Below are positions 7,991 through 17,398 of a stretch of DNA of 64,000 nucleotides, piece after piece. Source of the DNA: Arthrobacter oryzae. Its GTDB lineage: Bacteria > Actinomycetota > Actinomycetes > Actinomycetales > Micrococcaceae. How positions within the stretch are numbered: position 1 is the first letter of the stretch; every line of letters starts with the position of its first letter. The stretch is taken from assembly GCF_030812315.1 (NCBI RefSeq), contig NZ_JAUSSM010000001.1, forward strand, positions 372,001 through 436,000. Direction: 5' to 3'. The position numbers were made by a program, and so were the translations under genes. The notes below the pieces were generated by a model. The model saw only the letters and a list, made by a program, of their open reading frames with translations, was not told the DNA's origin and did not search any database.

Positions 7991-10030
7991 CTAGAAATCG
8001 CCGCCGCCTCCGGAGTCGCCGCCCCAGCCACCGCCGTCGCCGCCGCCGCCGAAGTCGCCTCCGCCCCAGCCGCCGCCGTCACTGTGACCGCCGCCCCAGC
8101 CGCCTCCGCCGCCGCCGTTGAGGATGGAGTTGATCAGGATGCCGCCGAGGATGGCGCCGCCGAGGCCGCCACCGCCGCCGCCTCCGAACATGCCGCCGCG
8201 GCCGTAGCCCTGGTCGGCGTAGCCGAAGCTGTCCACGTCCCCTTGGGCGAGTTGCGCGGCCTGGGCCGCGAGGGCGTGGGCCTGCTGGGCGTACGTGAGG
8301 GCCGTGACGGGATCATTGCGGGATATGGACAAGGCATAGTCCAGGTTGCGCTGGGCTTCCGCGAGGCGGGTCCGTGCCTCTGTCCCCACTCCGCCGCGGC
8401 GTGCAGTGATGTAGTCCGAGGTGGCGCTGATCTGCGCCTGAGCAGACATGATGGTCTGCTGCAGCGATGCCTGCGCACGGCGGGCCTGTTCCTGCTGGTC
8501 GCGGATTCCCGTAAGGGCCTGGTCCAGGGACTGATGGGCTGTCTCCACGCGCTCCAAGGTGGCGATCGGATCGATCTTTCCGCCCTGAATCTCCGCCTTG
8601 ACCTGCGACAGGGCTGCCTCCACGCCGGCCACCGGTCCTGCCAGCTCCGGATGGGCGCCGGACTGGATGATGGCTTTGGCCTGCGCCAGGTCCTGGGAGG
8701 TGTCAACCACTGCGGCTTCGAGGCTGTTGCGTGCCTCGTCCAAGCTCCCGGAGACCTTTGTGATGGCATCAATCAGTACCTTGGTCTGGTGCAGGCTTTC
8801 TTCGGCGGCGCGGACGGCCACGGCAGCCAAGCTTCCTTCACCGGACGCCAGCTTGTCCTGCGCCGTTGAGGTGGCGTTCTGCACGAACGCGAGCCGCTCC
8901 TTGGCCTGGCCGATGTTGTCCGACACCTGGATGAGGGCGCTGTCCGCGTACTTGGCCCGCAGTGCGGTGAGGGTCTGTTCCGCAGTCGCGATCCGTGCGT
9001 CAGCTTCCCGGGCGCCGGCGTTCACCGCGGCCAGGGCCTGGGGTGCGTTCTTCTCGAGTTCACGGAGCGAATCGAAGTCAGCCTTTTGCTCCTGGAGGGA
9101 GGCCAAGGCGGCTTCTGAACGGCGGATGATCTCGCCAAGCCAGCTCCGCTGCTGTTCCTCGGTGTCCGGGATGTGGTCGTCAAGCTGCTGCTGCAGTTTG
9201 AACGACTCGGACATGTGGCCCTTGGCTTCCTGCAGAGCCTTGGTGAAGTTCCCGACGGCGGCGTCGCCGTATTGTGCCTGGGCGAAGCCGAGTTCCTGCT
9301 CGCTCGAGTTAATGGCGTTGTCGGCTTCAATAAGCAGCGAACCGCTCTTCTTACGCAGGTCGTCCACGCTCAGCGAAGCCAGCGGGTCGAGCTCTGCGCC
9401 CTGCGGTCCGTAGCTGGCGCTCGAAGCGACGGCGGCCTTCTTCCGGCGGTTCCGGAAGTAGAGATAGGCGCCGACTCCGCCGGCTGCGACTACTCCCGTT
9501 CCAACCAGGACGGCAGTTCCGGCGCCGTTGTCGGAGGAAAGTTTGCCACTGCCGCCACCCGCTGCGTCGCCGATGGCCGTCGCTGCGTTTATTGCCGCTT
9601 GAGCGTAGTTTTTGTTAGTCAGTTCCGGGCCGATAGCGGTGCTCTTGATGTTTTCGAGCTGGGCCGCGGTGATCTTGCTTCCACCTTTATTCAGGATGTA
9701 TTGCTGGGTGTCAGTAGCAACCGCAAGAATCAAAGCGTTCGGTCCAAGACCGGCTTTTTCAGCCACCTCGTCCGTCCAGGCTTCCCGGTCAGTCGGGTTT
9801 TCGAACTTCTTGACGGTGACGACGTGGAGGACCGTGGCGTGATCCGCGCCGAGCTTTTTGATGGCAGCCTCGACGTCGGACTTCTTGCCGCCCAGGACAC
9901 CGGCGGAGTCAACGATCTTGGACGCTGGGTCGAGAGTCACCGGGTCTTCGGCCCAGGCTGACGTGGCGGGGACCGCCATCAACCCGGCAAGGCCGATCAC
10001 GGCGAGGAGACGTTTGAACTTAGACCGCAT
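7991..10030 (-). CDS. TPM-domain (YgcG-type) secreted/membrane protein with glycine-rich tail
   Basis: The 679-residue protein has a signal peptide (MRSKFKRLLAVIGLAGLMAV, cleavage near AWA), then a TPM domain of about 130 residues, a membrane helix (AVLVGTGVVAAGGVGAYLYF) followed by a basic stop, and about 350 residues of predicted coiled coil. The last 70 residues are almost only Gly with Trp, Asp and Phe, like the tails of other YgcG proteins. The ATG at 10030 has AGGG ten bases before it and starts a proper signal peptide; upstream in-frame starts do not. The gene runs into pspA, suggesting joint action at the membrane. TPM proteins are linked to phosphatase activity and photosystem repair in plants, but the bacterial role is unclear. 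Confidence 0.82.
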   Translation of the reverse strand: MRSKFKRLLAVIGLAGLMAVPATSAWAEDPVTLDPASKIVDSAGVLGGKKSDVEAAIKKLGADHATVLHVVTVKKFENPTDREAWTDEVAEKAGLGPNALILAVATDTQQYILNKGGSKITAAQLENIKSTAIGPELTNKNYAQAAINAATAIGDAAGGGSGKLSSDNGAGTAVLVGTGVVAAGGVGAYLYFRNRRKKAAVASSASYGPQGAELDPLASLSVDDLRKKSGSLLIEADNAINSSEQELGFAQAQYGDAAVGNFTKALQEAKGHMSESFKLQQQLDDHIPDTEEQQRSWLGEIIRRSEAALASLQEQKADFDSLRELEKNAPQALAAVNAGAREADARIATAEQTLTALRAKYADSALIQVSDNIGQAKERLAFVQNATSTAQDKLASGEGSLAAVAVRAAEESLHQTKVLIDAITKVSGSLDEARNSLEAAVVDTSQDLAQAKAIIQSGAHPELAGPVAGVEAALSQVKAEIQGGKIDPIATLERVETAHQSLDQALTGIRDQQEQARRAQASLQQTIMSAQAQISATSDYITARRGGVGTEARTRLAEAQRNLDYALSISRNDPVTALTYAQQAHALAAQAAQLAQGDVDSFGYADQGYGRGGMFGGGGGGGLGGAILGGILINSILNGGGGGGWGGGHSDGGGWGGGDFGGGGDGGGWGGDSGGGGDF

Positions 10031-10330
10031 GTGCAACCCTTCAGCACTTCTGCGACTGATTCGGGCCGAGCCAGTCGTCACAGAATGCAGCAGCGCCCCC
10101 ACGCATGTGTAAAGCCGCAGGTCGCTGTGGCAATTCCATTTGATTCTATGGTGCACCTATTTGCCCGTCCACAACGGCGAATATGCCACCAGCGAAAAGC
10201 CCTTCACCCGTGAATCGGGCCCTCGGAAAGAGCAACCCGACCGCGTTCAGGAACCTCCCAGCAAACCTGCGCTTTAGCTTCAGTCAGAGGGTCCATAGTT
10301 AAAGGCAGACAAGGAATGAAAGGAAGTCTA
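10031..10330. promoter_or_regulatory. divergent intergenic region between TPM-domain gene and HtrA-like gene
   Basis: These 300 bases have no convincing coding frame and must hold the promoters of both divergent genes. GGAAGT lies seven bases before the protease start and AGGG before the TPM gene start. I could not identify -35/-10 pairs with confidence. Confidence 0.5.
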
Positions 10331-11986
10331 ATGACTGAGAACCCAGCACAGGGTGCATCGCCTGAGAACAGGGATCCGGAAAAGCCTCGCGAAGGCTGGC
10401 CGGCACAGCCTCCTCATGCGGACACGCAGCCGCTGGATGCGGGGCACCGGGAGCCCCAAACAGCGGCGCAGCCAGCCGCGGACTCAGCCCAGGACAACCC
10501 GACCATCCGGATCGGCCAGACGCAGCCCGAGGCACAGACGCACGCGCAGCCCGAGGCACAGCCGCAGCAGGACGCCGACGGGGCTCCGCGGCCGGTCTAT
10601 CCCCAGCACCAGCCTTTCTACGGCCAGCAAGCCGGACCTTCCGCCGAGCACTCATCCCACCCGGGGTACGGATCCCATCAGGGCAACGGTCCCTACCCGG
10701 GCGGCAGTTCCTACCCCGTTCAGGGCAACCAGCACCAGCAGCGCAGCATGTACGCCTCCGACCCCGCCAGCACGCCCAAGCGCAAAGCGGCCTTCGGCGT
10801 GGGAACCTTGGTGGCCAGCATCCTGGCCGCCGGCCTCGTGGGCGGCGGAGTAGTAGCCGCCAGTGACGCCTTCCTGAATAACGGGTCCACGTCTGCGACC
10901 AGCAGCACGGGCGGCCAGCCCGGCACCGTGATCGTCAACAACAAAGACGACGTCAATGTCATCACCGCAGCCTCGGTGAAGGCGTCACCAAGCGTCGTGA
11001 CCATCAAAGCGACCAGCGGAAGCGAGGGCGGCACGGGGTCGGGAATCATCCTCGACGACGACGGCCACGTCCTGACCAACACGCACGTCGTGACCCTGGA
11101 CGGAAAAACCGCCAACGCCACCATTGAAGTCCGGACCAGCGACGGCCGGGTCCTCACCGCGAAAATCGTCGGCACCGATCCCCTGAGCGACCTGGCCGTC
11201 ATCAAGGTGGACAATCCTTCCGGGCTGACGCCGGCAACACTTGGTGACTCCAGCAAACTCAATGTGGGGGACACCGCCATCGCCATCGGATCACCGCTCG
11301 GCCTGACGGGAACTGTCACCGACGGCATTGTCTCCACGCTGAACCGGACCATCAGCGTGGCATCTTCGGCAGCGCCGAAGGAAGGCGCGGATGACTCACA
11401 AAGCGACGACGAAGGCGGCTTCCAGTTCGCACCGCCGGACGGGGGGCAGAGCCAGAGCACCCCGAACCAGGGATCCATCTCGCTCAACGTTATCCAGACG
11501 GACGCAGCCATTAACCCCGGCAACTCCGGCGGTGCGCTGGTCAACAGCAAGGGCGAGGTCATCGGCGTCAACGTGGCCATTGCTTCGGCCGGCGGCGAAT
11601 CCAGCAGCAGCGGCAACATCGGTGTCGGTTTCAGCGTTCCCATCAACCTCGCCAAGCGGGTGGCCAACGAAATCATTGACACCGGAAAGGCAACGCACGG
11701 CCAGTTCGGAGTCAGCGTCAAGCCGAAGTCATCCACGTCTTCAAGCTCGTCCTTCTCGGTGGGTGCCGAAGTGGCTACCGTCGAGTCCGGCTCCGCGGCC
11801 GCCAAGGCCGGCCTCAAGGTGGGCGACGTCGTCACGAAGTTCAACGACCTTGCCATCAGCGATCCGAACCAGCTGACTGCGGCGGTACGGGAACAGCCGG
11901 CGGGCGCCTCGGTGAAAGTCACGATCCTGCGCGGCGGCAAGGAACAGCAAGTGGATGTGACGCTCGGCGCGGCAGCCGAGCAGTAA
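10331..11986 (+). CDS. HtrA/DegP-like trypsin-type serine protease with PDZ domain
   Basis: The 551-residue protein has an N-terminal cytoplasmic part of about 150 residues rich in Pro, Gln, His and Ala, then one membrane helix (VGTLVASILAAGLVGGGVVA) and an extracytoplasmic S1C protease domain. The catalytic triad is visible: His252 in TNTHVV, Asp287 in SDLAVIKV and Ser399 in NPGNSGGAL. An acidic/Ser/Pro insertion precedes the Ser motif. A C-terminal PDZ domain (GAEVATVESGSAAAKAGLKVGD) follows. The start is the ATG at 10331, where AAAGGAAG is well spaced; an in-frame ATG at 10316 lacks this. Its role is likely degradation of misfolded exported proteins. Confidence 0.9.
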   Translation: MTENPAQGASPENRDPEKPREGWPAQPPHADTQPLDAGHREPQTAAQPAADSAQDNPTIRIGQTQPEAQTHAQPEAQPQQDADGAPRPVYPQHQPFYGQQAGPSAEHSSHPGYGSHQGNGPYPGGSSYPVQGNQHQQRSMYASDPASTPKRKAAFGVGTLVASILAAGLVGGGVVAASDAFLNNGSTSATSSTGGQPGTVIVNNKDDVNVITAASVKASPSVVTIKATSGSEGGTGSGIILDDDGHVLTNTHVVTLDGKTANATIEVRTSDGRVLTAKIVGTDPLSDLAVIKVDNPSGLTPATLGDSSKLNVGDTAIAIGSPLGLTGTVTDGIVSTLNRTISVASSAAPKEGADDSQSDDEGGFQFAPPDGGQSQSTPNQGSISLNVIQTDAAINPGNSGGALVNSKGEVIGVNVAIASAGGESSSSGNIGVGFSVPINLAKRVANEIIDTGKATHGQFGVSVKPKSSTSSSSSFSVGAEVATVESGSAAAKAGLKVGDVVTKFNDLAISDPNQLTAAVREQPAGASVKVTILRGGKEQQVDVTLGAAAEQ

Positions 11987-12034
11987 GCCCCGGACCGGAT
12001 CCGGCAAGGGTATAAGCAAGATTTGACCGCAGGA

Positions 12035-12071
12035 CTGAGGCGGGGGCACCGGCACGGTTCCCCCGCCTCAG
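12035..12071 (+). terminator. stem-loop after the HtrA-like gene
   Basis: CTGAGGCGGGGG (12035-12046) pairs perfectly with CCCCCGCCTCAG (12060-12071) around a 13-base loop, 48 bases after the stop. There is no T-run, so it may act as a factor-assisted terminator or as a 3' end stabiliser. Confidence 0.55.
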
Positions 12072-12236
12072 CTGTGTAACCGCATCCTGCGCGCTTGCCT
12101 GACACAGGCGTTAACGGGACGGCGCGGGCGCCCCGCTATATGGTTAGCTTGGTTCTACCCGCACCCCGGGGGAGATCCGCGGCCATCACCTCACCCGGCT
12201 GGCTATCCACAAGCATGGAAGGCTGCTGTACAGAAA

Positions 12237-13049
12237 GTGGAACAGACATTGAAGATCATCGTTCTGGTCAAGCATGTACCAGACGCGCAATTGGACCGTC
12301 ACCTCAGCGGCGAGGACAACACCACGGACCGCGCCGATAGCATCCTGTCCGAGCTGGACGAATACGCCCTGGAGGCTGCGCTGCAGCTGACAGAGGCCCG
12401 CGGCGGAGCAAAAGCCGGCAACCAGGTCATCGCTCTGAGCATGGGCCCCGCCGGCGCCGTCAATGCCATCAAGAAGTCCCTTCAGATCGGTGCCACCGAA
12501 GGCGTCCACCTTCGCGACGACGCGCTGGCCGGCTCCGATGCGGCTGCGACGTCCCTCGCGCTGGCAGCAGCGGTCCGGCACCTTGGAGCGGACAGCCCGG
12601 TGGACCTGATCCTTACCGGGATGGCGTCCACCGACGGCGAGACCTCCCTTGTGCCTGCGCAGCTGGCAGAGCGGCTGGACCTTCCGCAGGTCACTTTCGC
12701 CTCCGAACTGGAAGTGGACGGCGGTCGCGTCATCGCCCGCCGCGACAGCGACACGCACTACGACACGATCGAGGCAACGCTGCCGGCCGTCGTGTCCGTG
12801 ACCGACCAGATCAACGAGCCGCGCTTCCCGAACTTCAAGGGAATTATCGCGGCCAAGCGCAAGACCATCACCACCCTCACGCTCGCGGAGATCGGCGTCG
12901 ACCCCGCACAGGTGGGCAAGGCCGGTTCCTGGACGGCAGTGCAGACGGCCGCCGCCCGCCCGCCGCGCACCGCCGGCACCATCATCACCGACGAAGGCGA
13001 CGCCGGCATCAAGCTGGTCGAGTTCCTGGCCGCCCAGAAGCTGCTCTAA
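12237..13049 (+). CDS. etfB: electron transfer flavoprotein beta subunit
   Basis: The 270-residue protein has the FixA/EtfB N-terminus (KIIVLVKHVPDAQLDRHL), the central LILTGMASTDGETSLVPAQLAERL and the C-terminal EPRFPNFKGIIAAKRK. The beta subunit binds AMP and, with EtfA, carries electrons from acyl-CoA and other dehydrogenases to the quinone pool. The start is ambiguous: GTG at 12237 or TTG at 12249, which gives the more usual family N-terminus LKIIVLVKH. It is the first gene of an etfB-etfA operon, and a PIG-L deacetylase gene follows 4 bases behind etfA. Confidence 0.93.
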   Translation: MEQTLKIIVLVKHVPDAQLDRHLSGEDNTTDRADSILSELDEYALEAALQLTEARGGAKAGNQVIALSMGPAGAVNAIKKSLQIGATEGVHLRDDALAGSDAAATSLALAAAVRHLGADSPVDLILTGMASTDGETSLVPAQLAERLDLPQVTFASELEVDGGRVIARRDSDTHYDTIEATLPAVVSVTDQINEPRFPNFKGIIAAKRKTITTLTLAEIGVDPAQVGKAGSWTAVQTAAARPPRTAGTIITDEGDAGIKLVEFLAAQKLL

Positions 13050-13062
13050 GAGGATTCCAGAC

Positions 13063-14016
13063 ATGGCAAAAGTACTTGTATTCATTGACAACCCCGGCCA
13101 CGCCCTCAAAAAGAGCAGCCTTGAACTGCTGACGATCGCCCGTTCACTCGGTGACGCGGCCGTCGCCGTCAACGGACCGCTGAACGACGACGTCGCCGGC
13201 GCCTTTGGTGCCAACGGCGCCACCACCGTCTTCCGGCCCTCGTCCGACGACCTGGATGCGTATTTGGTCGGCCCCAAGGCGGCCTACCTGGCCGAGGCCG
13301 TTGCAGCCTCGGGCGCCACTACCGTGCTCCTCGAGAACTCGTTCGACGGCAAGGAGATCGCAGCCCGGCTGGGCATCAAGCTCGGCGCCGGCGTTATCAC
13401 CGACGTCGTGGCCGTGGACCAGGACGGCACCGCCCACAAGTCGGTGCTCGCGGGCTCCTACACCACCACGGCCAAGGCCACCACGGCAGTCTCCGTGCTG
13501 ACCGTGAAGCCGAACAGCGTCACCCCGGAGCCCGCCGCTGCAGCAGCGAACCCGGAAATCCTCACTGTCGACGTTCCCGAGTCGGCCTCGGCCGGCGCTG
13601 CCCGCATTACGGGCCGCAAGGACAAGCCCGCCAGCGGCCGTCCGGACCTGACGGAAGCCAGGATCGTGGTGGCCGGTGGCCGCGGCGTCGACGGCGACTT
13701 CGGCCCCGTGGAGGAACTGGCCGACGCCCTCGGTGCCGCCGTGGGTGCGTCCCGCGCCGCGACCGACGCCGGCTGGATCGGCCACGACGCGCAGGTGGGC
13801 CAGACCGGCAAGACGGTTTCCCCGCAGCTGTACATTTCCGCCGGCATCTCCGGCGCCATCCAGCAGAAGGCCGGCATGCAGACTGCAAAGGTCATTGTGG
13901 CCGTCAACAAGGATGCCGAATCGCCGGTCTTCGAGATCGCCGACTTCGGCATCATCGGTGACCTCTTCCAGGTCCTTCCGCAGGCGACCGAAGAGATCAA
14001 GAAACGCAAAGGCTGA
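13063..14016 (+). CDS. etfA: electron transfer flavoprotein alpha subunit
   Basis: The 317-residue FixB/EtfA protein has an N-terminal alpha/beta domain and the conserved C-terminal FAD domain, with [40 protein letters not shown] and [17 protein letters not shown]. It forms the heterodimer with EtfB and holds the FAD. It begins 13 bases after etfB with AAGAGGA before the ATG, so the two are translated from one message at similar level. Confidence 0.95.
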   Translation: MAKVLVFIDNPGHALKKSSLELLTIARSLGDAAVAVNGPLNDDVAGAFGANGATTVFRPSSDDLDAYLVGPKAAYLAEAVAASGATTVLLENSFDGKEIAARLGIKLGAGVITDVVAVDQDGTAHKSVLAGSYTTTAKATTAVSVLTVKPNSVTPEPAAAAANPEILTVDVPESASAGAARITGRKDKPASGRPDLTEARIVVAGGRGVDGDFGPVEELADALGAAVGASRAATDAGWIGHDAQVGQTGKTVSPQLYISAGISGAIQQKAGMQTAKVIVAVNKDAESPVFEIADFGIIGDLFQVLPQATEEIKKRKG

Positions 14017-14020
14017 TTAG

Positions 14021-14797
14021 TTGAGCATCAACGCCACGGCGCAGAGCCCGTTCAGCCCGGATCACCACCGGGTTGAGCGGGTCCTTTGTTTTACCGCCCA
14101 CCCGGACGATGTCGACTTCGGCGCCGCCGGAACAATCGCTGCCTGGACCGCGGCAGGAGTTGAGGTCAGCTACTGCATCATGACCGACGGCGACGCCGGC
14201 GGCTTCGACCCGGCGCAGCGAGAAGAGATCGTGGCCATGCGGGCCGAGGAACAACTCCGGGCCGCTGCGCTGGTCGGGGTCACCGATATCCACTATCTCC
14301 ATGAGCGGGACGGCTACCTGGAGCCGACGCACGAGGTGATGAGGGGAGTGGTGAAGCTGATCCGGGAGATCCGGCCCGACGTCGTGCTTTCCATGCATCC
14401 CGAACGAAACTGGAACCGCATCCAGAAGAGCCACCCGGACCACCTTGCCGTCGGCGAGGCCGTCACACGGGCGGTCTATCCGGCCCTGGAAAACCCCTTC
14501 GCCTATCCGGACCTGGCGGAGGCGGGCCTTGAGGCCTACAAACTGCCATGGCTATGGCTGTTTGCCGGGCCCGAGGAGCGTGAAAACCATTTTGTGGATG
14601 TCACCGGCCACGTGGAGGAAAAGCTGGCGGCGATCCATGTGCACGCCAGCCAGCACCCGGACCTGGACGCCATGGACCGCACAGTCCGCGCGCTCATGCT
14701 GGAGACCGGAGCGCGGGCGGGGCTGGCCGACGGGCGCAGTGCCGAGGCGTTTCATGTCGTCACAATCAACGGTTCCGGGACCATCGCCGGGTTCTAA
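14021..14797 (+). CDS. PIG-L (LmbE) family deacetylase
   Basis: The 258-residue Zn-dependent N-deacetylase-like protein has the motif AHPDD (residues 26-30) in [14 protein letters not shown], a second block [20 protein letters not shown] and a C-terminal His region ([10 protein letters not shown]). Family members deacetylate GlcNAc conjugates such as mycothiol precursors or lipid-linked sugars; this one's substrate cannot be told. It starts with TTG four bases behind etfA, so it is translationally linked to the etf operon. The deduced start depends on that TTG; no nearby ATG is better. Confidence 0.85.
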   Translation: MSINATAQSPFSPDHHRVERVLCFTAHPDDVDFGAAGTIAAWTAAGVEVSYCIMTDGDAGGFDPAQREEIVAMRAEEQLRAAALVGVTDIHYLHERDGYLEPTHEVMRGVVKLIREIRPDVVLSMHPERNWNRIQKSHPDHLAVGEAVTRAVYPALENPFAYPDLAEAGLEAYKLPWLWLFAGPEERENHFVDVTGHVEEKLAAIHVHASQHPDLDAMDRTVRALMLETGARAGLADGRSAEAFHVVTINGSGTIAGF

Positions 14798-14871
14798 GGT
14801 TGCCCGGGTGTAACCCATGTCATATGCTGGCCTCTCTTTAAATCATATTTATTCGGGAAAGGCAGACTTTG

Positions 14872-15405
14872 ATGGCGAAGACTGCACAGCAGCCGGTACT
14901 GGTGATCATGGGCATCTCAGGATCCGGCAAATCAACTGTGGCCGGCCTCGTGGCCGGGAAGCTCGGATGGGACCTGGCGGAGGGCGACGACCTTCACCCG
15001 GCGTCGAACGTCGCAAAAATGCAGGCCGGTGAGCCCCTTACCGATGAGGACAGGTGGCCCTGGCTGGAATCCATCGCCGAATGGATCCGGGCGCACACCC
15101 AGGACGGAACTCCCGGCGTCGTCACCTGTTCCGCTCTGAAAAAGCGCTACCGGGACGTCCTGCGCGGCGAGGGCGTGATGTTTGTCTTCCTGCAGGGAAG
15201 CAAGGACAGGATCTCCGACCGCCTGGCGTCGCGGCACGGGCACTTCATGCCTCCCGCACTGCTCGAATCACAGTTTGACGCGCTGGAAGAACCGACTGCG
15301 GACGAAAACCACATTTCCCTGTGCGTTTCGGCCACGCCGTCGGAAGAGGCCCAGGAAGTCATCGAACGGCTCAACCTGGAAACGGCAGACGCCGCGACCC
15401 TATAG
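14872..15405 (+). CDS. gntK: gluconokinase
   Basis: The 177-residue P-loop kinase phosphorylates D-gluconate to 6-phosphogluconate for the pentose phosphate pathway. The Walker A GISGSGKS (residues 14-21), the substrate segment EGDDLHPASNVAKMQAGEPL, TDEDRWPWL, the VVTCSALKKRYRDVLR segment and SRHGHFMPPALLESQ are all typical of GntK. The ATG at 14872 has GAAAGG ten bases upstream; a TTG lies directly before it. It is monocistronic or at the end of the etf group (74 bases after the PIG-L gene). The reading frame stays open for 56 codons after the TAG stop (see findings). Confidence 0.94.
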   Translation: MAKTAQQPVLVIMGISGSGKSTVAGLVAGKLGWDLAEGDDLHPASNVAKMQAGEPLTDEDRWPWLESIAEWIRAHTQDGTPGVVTCSALKKRYRDVLRGEGVMFVFLQGSKDRISDRLASRHGHFMPPALLESQFDALEEPTADENHISLCVSATPSEEAQEVIERLNLETADAATL

Positions 15406-15652
15406 CTGCACGGTCTCGAACGGCCGCGCCCCGGACCCCTGATTGCGATCAGCGCGGTGAAGGCAGAGTTTGGCACCACGCTGGCGCTGGGCAACGTACA
15501 CCCACTTGTAGGGGCGGTCGACGGCGGCCTGGTCGCCCCGGCGTTGCCGGCCTTCGTCCTCATACAGGTGTCCTAAATGCCGCGGCCTGCCGGTACGCGC
15601 CGCGAAGGCGGGTACCGGCAGGCCCGGTGATGTGATGCCGGCGCCCGGCCGG
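15406..15652. other. intergenic region after gluconokinase
   Basis: No gene is assigned. The plus strand is open in the gntK frame from 15406 to a TAA at 15574-15576. Immediately behind it is a perfect 13-bp inverted repeat (15584-15596 with 15612-15624, 15-base loop) without a T-run, placed so it could end both gntK and the convergent anti-sigma gene. Confidence 0.5.
15584..15624. terminator. 13-bp hairpin between convergent gntK and rskA-like gene
   Basis: GGCCTGCCGGTAC pairs with GTACCGGCAGGCC across a 15-base loop. It is GC-rich and lacks a T-tract on either strand. Its position between two convergent genes suggests a shared transcription end. Confidence 0.5.
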
Positions 15653-16546
15653 CTAGGCTCCGAGAGGGGCTGCGGCCACTGTCGGCAGTGTGGGCGAAGC
15701 GGAGCCGCCCACAGGTTCAACGGTGATACCCAACGCAGCCGCCGAACCAATGCCCTTCACTACAGCGGGCTTGGACAATGCTTCGGCATCCATGAGCCCC
15801 TGTGAAACCGGGGCGGAACCATCCTTCGGGATCAGCCACATCTGGTACACCTTGCCGGCGGGAGGTGCCGGGACTCCGTTCATCTTGACCACCACAGCGT
15901 CCTTGGACGACGAAATGGAGACGGTCGCCGTGCCTCCGCCACTCACCTCAACGGTTGCCTGCCGGACATCCTGCGCCTGGAGGACCTGGTTGAGCGGATC
16001 GTTCTGGTTGGCCACGTAGGCCCCGACGCCCACGCCGCCAAGCGCGATGACGGCGGCAGCGGCCACGCCCACCAGCCAGTTGCGGAGCCCGGGAGCCCGG
16101 CGCCGCTCCTCACGGCGCTGGCGGGCGGCACTGAGGTCATCGGCGACCGGAGTGCTGTCTGTTTCGACGGGATGCCCCGGAGTGGCAGGAGAAGGAACTG
16201 GCGCCGCTCCCGGCTGGGCTGCTTCCGGCTGGGCTGCTTCCGGCTGGGCAGGGAGCTGGGCCACGATCCGGTCGAAAAGACCTGCCGGCGGTTCCTCTTC
16301 CGCTGTGAAGGTGGCGGCCAGAGTTTCCCGTGCTTGGCGGACGCGCTCATAGAATGTGTTCCGTTCCGGCCCCGGCGCGGCCGAGAGGTATTCCTCAATG
16401 GCAGCCCGCTCTGCGGGGCTCACAGCGTCCAGTGCATACAGCTCGGCCAGCTCTACTGCCCGGCCGGAGGCCAGGTCCGTGGCGATATCGTGGGCAAACA
16501 TCCCGGAGGAACGGCTGCTGCTGTTCGGTTGGTTCATGTCGGTCAT
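15653..16546 (-). CDS. rskA: anti-sigma-K factor (RskA-like) membrane protein
   Basis: The 297-residue protein has a cytoplasmic anti-sigma domain starting around residue 28 (ASGRAVELAELYALDAVSPA), the zinc-free ASD typical of RskA. A linker with a 5-residue repeat (QPEAA QPEAA QPGAA) follows, then one membrane helix (LVGVAAAAVIALGGVGVGAYV). The extracytoplasmic RskA domain has GVPAPPAGKVYQMWLIPKDG and SQGLMDA. It starts one base after the sigma gene stop, a translationally coupled sigma/anti-sigma pair. Release of SigK would need stepwise proteolysis of this protein. An alternative ATG lies at 16537. Confidence 0.88.
   Translation of the reverse strand: MTDMNQPNSSSRSSGMFAHDIATDLASGRAVELAELYALDAVSPAERAAIEEYLSAAPGPERNTFYERVRQARETLAATFTAEEEPPAGLFDRIVAQLPAQPEAAQPEAAQPGAAPVPSPATPGHPVETDSTPVADDLSAARQRREERRRAPGLRNWLVGVAAAAVIALGGVGVGAYVANQNDPLNQVLQAQDVRQATVEVSGGGTATVSISSSKDAVVVKMNGVPAPPAGKVYQMWLIPKDGSAPVSQGLMDAEALSKPAVVKGIGSAAALGITVEPVGGSASPTLPTVAAAPLGA
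16211..16250 (-). repeat. 15-bp tandem repeat inside the anti-sigma gene
   Basis: Two identical 15-base units (16211-16225, 16226-16240) and a partial third encode the QPEAA repeat in the cytoplasmic linker. Such repeats can change copy number by slippage without breaking the frame. Confidence 0.7.
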
Positions 16547-16547
16547 C

Positions 16548-17153
16548 TCAACTCACCCCCAGACAGGTCTTCAAGCGGATCAGTCCATCACGGATGCGGG
16601 ACTTGATGGTGGGCACGGCAGCGTCCAGTTTCTCCGCGACTTCGCGGTACGTCAGCCCGCCATAGTACGCCAGCCGGACGGATTGCTGCTGCGTCTCGGT
16701 GAGGGTGTCCAGGCACCTGACGACGGCCTCGGCTTCCAGCCTGCTTCCGACCTCGTCGGAGACGGAGTCATGGTCAATTTCCTGGCTGCTCGCGCCGTAT
16801 TTCGCCTCGCGGTCGTTTGATGACTGCGAGGAACGGACCTTGTCCACTGCCCGCCGATGCGAAATAGTCATGAGCCATGCCAGCGGGCTGCCGGCCTCCG
16901 GATTGAACTTCGCAGCGTTCTGCCAGACCTGGAGAAAGACTTCCTGCGTGGCGTCCTCGCTGAGCTCGGGGTCTATCAGGACGCGCCGCGCCATGCCGAA
17001 GACCCGCCGGGACGTCAGTTCGTAGAACTCCGCGAAGGCACCCTGGTCCCCGGTGGCGATTTGTGCCAGCAGGTCACCGAGCCGGCGGTTCACGTCGGTA
17101 GCGGTGCCAGGGGAAGCGGTAGCCTCTGGGTTTGCGGCGTTGGGGGTTTCCAT
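16548..17153 (-). CDS. sigK: ECF sigma factor, SigK type
   Basis: The 201-residue group-IV sigma factor has region 2 with YELTSRRVFGMARRVLIDPE and AEDATQEVFLQVWQNA-like sequence (seen as SEDATQEVFLQVWQ), and region 4 with LTETQQQSVRLAYYGGLTYREVAEKLDAAVPTIKSRIRDGL (helix-turn-helix). It is paired with the RskA-like anti-sigma one base downstream, as for SigK in mycobacteria. The start METPNAANPEA at 17153 is favoured by GAGAG just upstream, although the frame is open further up. The regulon cannot be deduced. Confidence 0.88.
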   Translation of the reverse strand: METPNAANPEATASPGTATDVNRRLGDLLAQIATGDQGAFAEFYELTSRRVFGMARRVLIDPELSEDATQEVFLQVWQNAAKFNPEAGSPLAWLMTISHRRAVDKVRSSQSSNDREAKYGASSQEIDHDSVSDEVGSRLEAEAVVRCLDTLTETQQQSVRLAYYGGLTYREVAEKLDAAVPTIKSRIRDGLIRLKTCLGVS

Positions 17154-17398
17154 CACTCTCAAGCATAAGTCGGTCTTGGACGTCCCGCTGGCATCGGCAC
17201 CGGATGCGGGCGCGCTGTGCGGGGCGACTTCCTTCGAAGGGGACCTGCGGACCTGCAACGTAGCCACCTGCCGCACCTCGCGATCCTGTAGGGCCCGGAT
17301 TGGCCTTTACAGGTAGTTCGGAGTGCGTGGGCGGATGGATGGGCGGGAGTTCCACCGACGGCGGCCCCCGGGTCAAGGGGTAACCCGGGAAGAGGACC

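Noticed and set aside
7991-8260. Gly-rich end of the TPM protein as a frameshift artefact
   Set aside because: Glycine-rich tails with Trp, Asp and Phe are a known property of YgcG-type TPM proteins, and the stop codon fits.
15400-15750. Minus-strand frame between gntK and the anti-sigma gene
   Set aside because: It overlaps the 3' part of the anti-sigma gene in another frame. The C-terminal part looks somewhat protein-like, but there is no start context and no recognisable domain.
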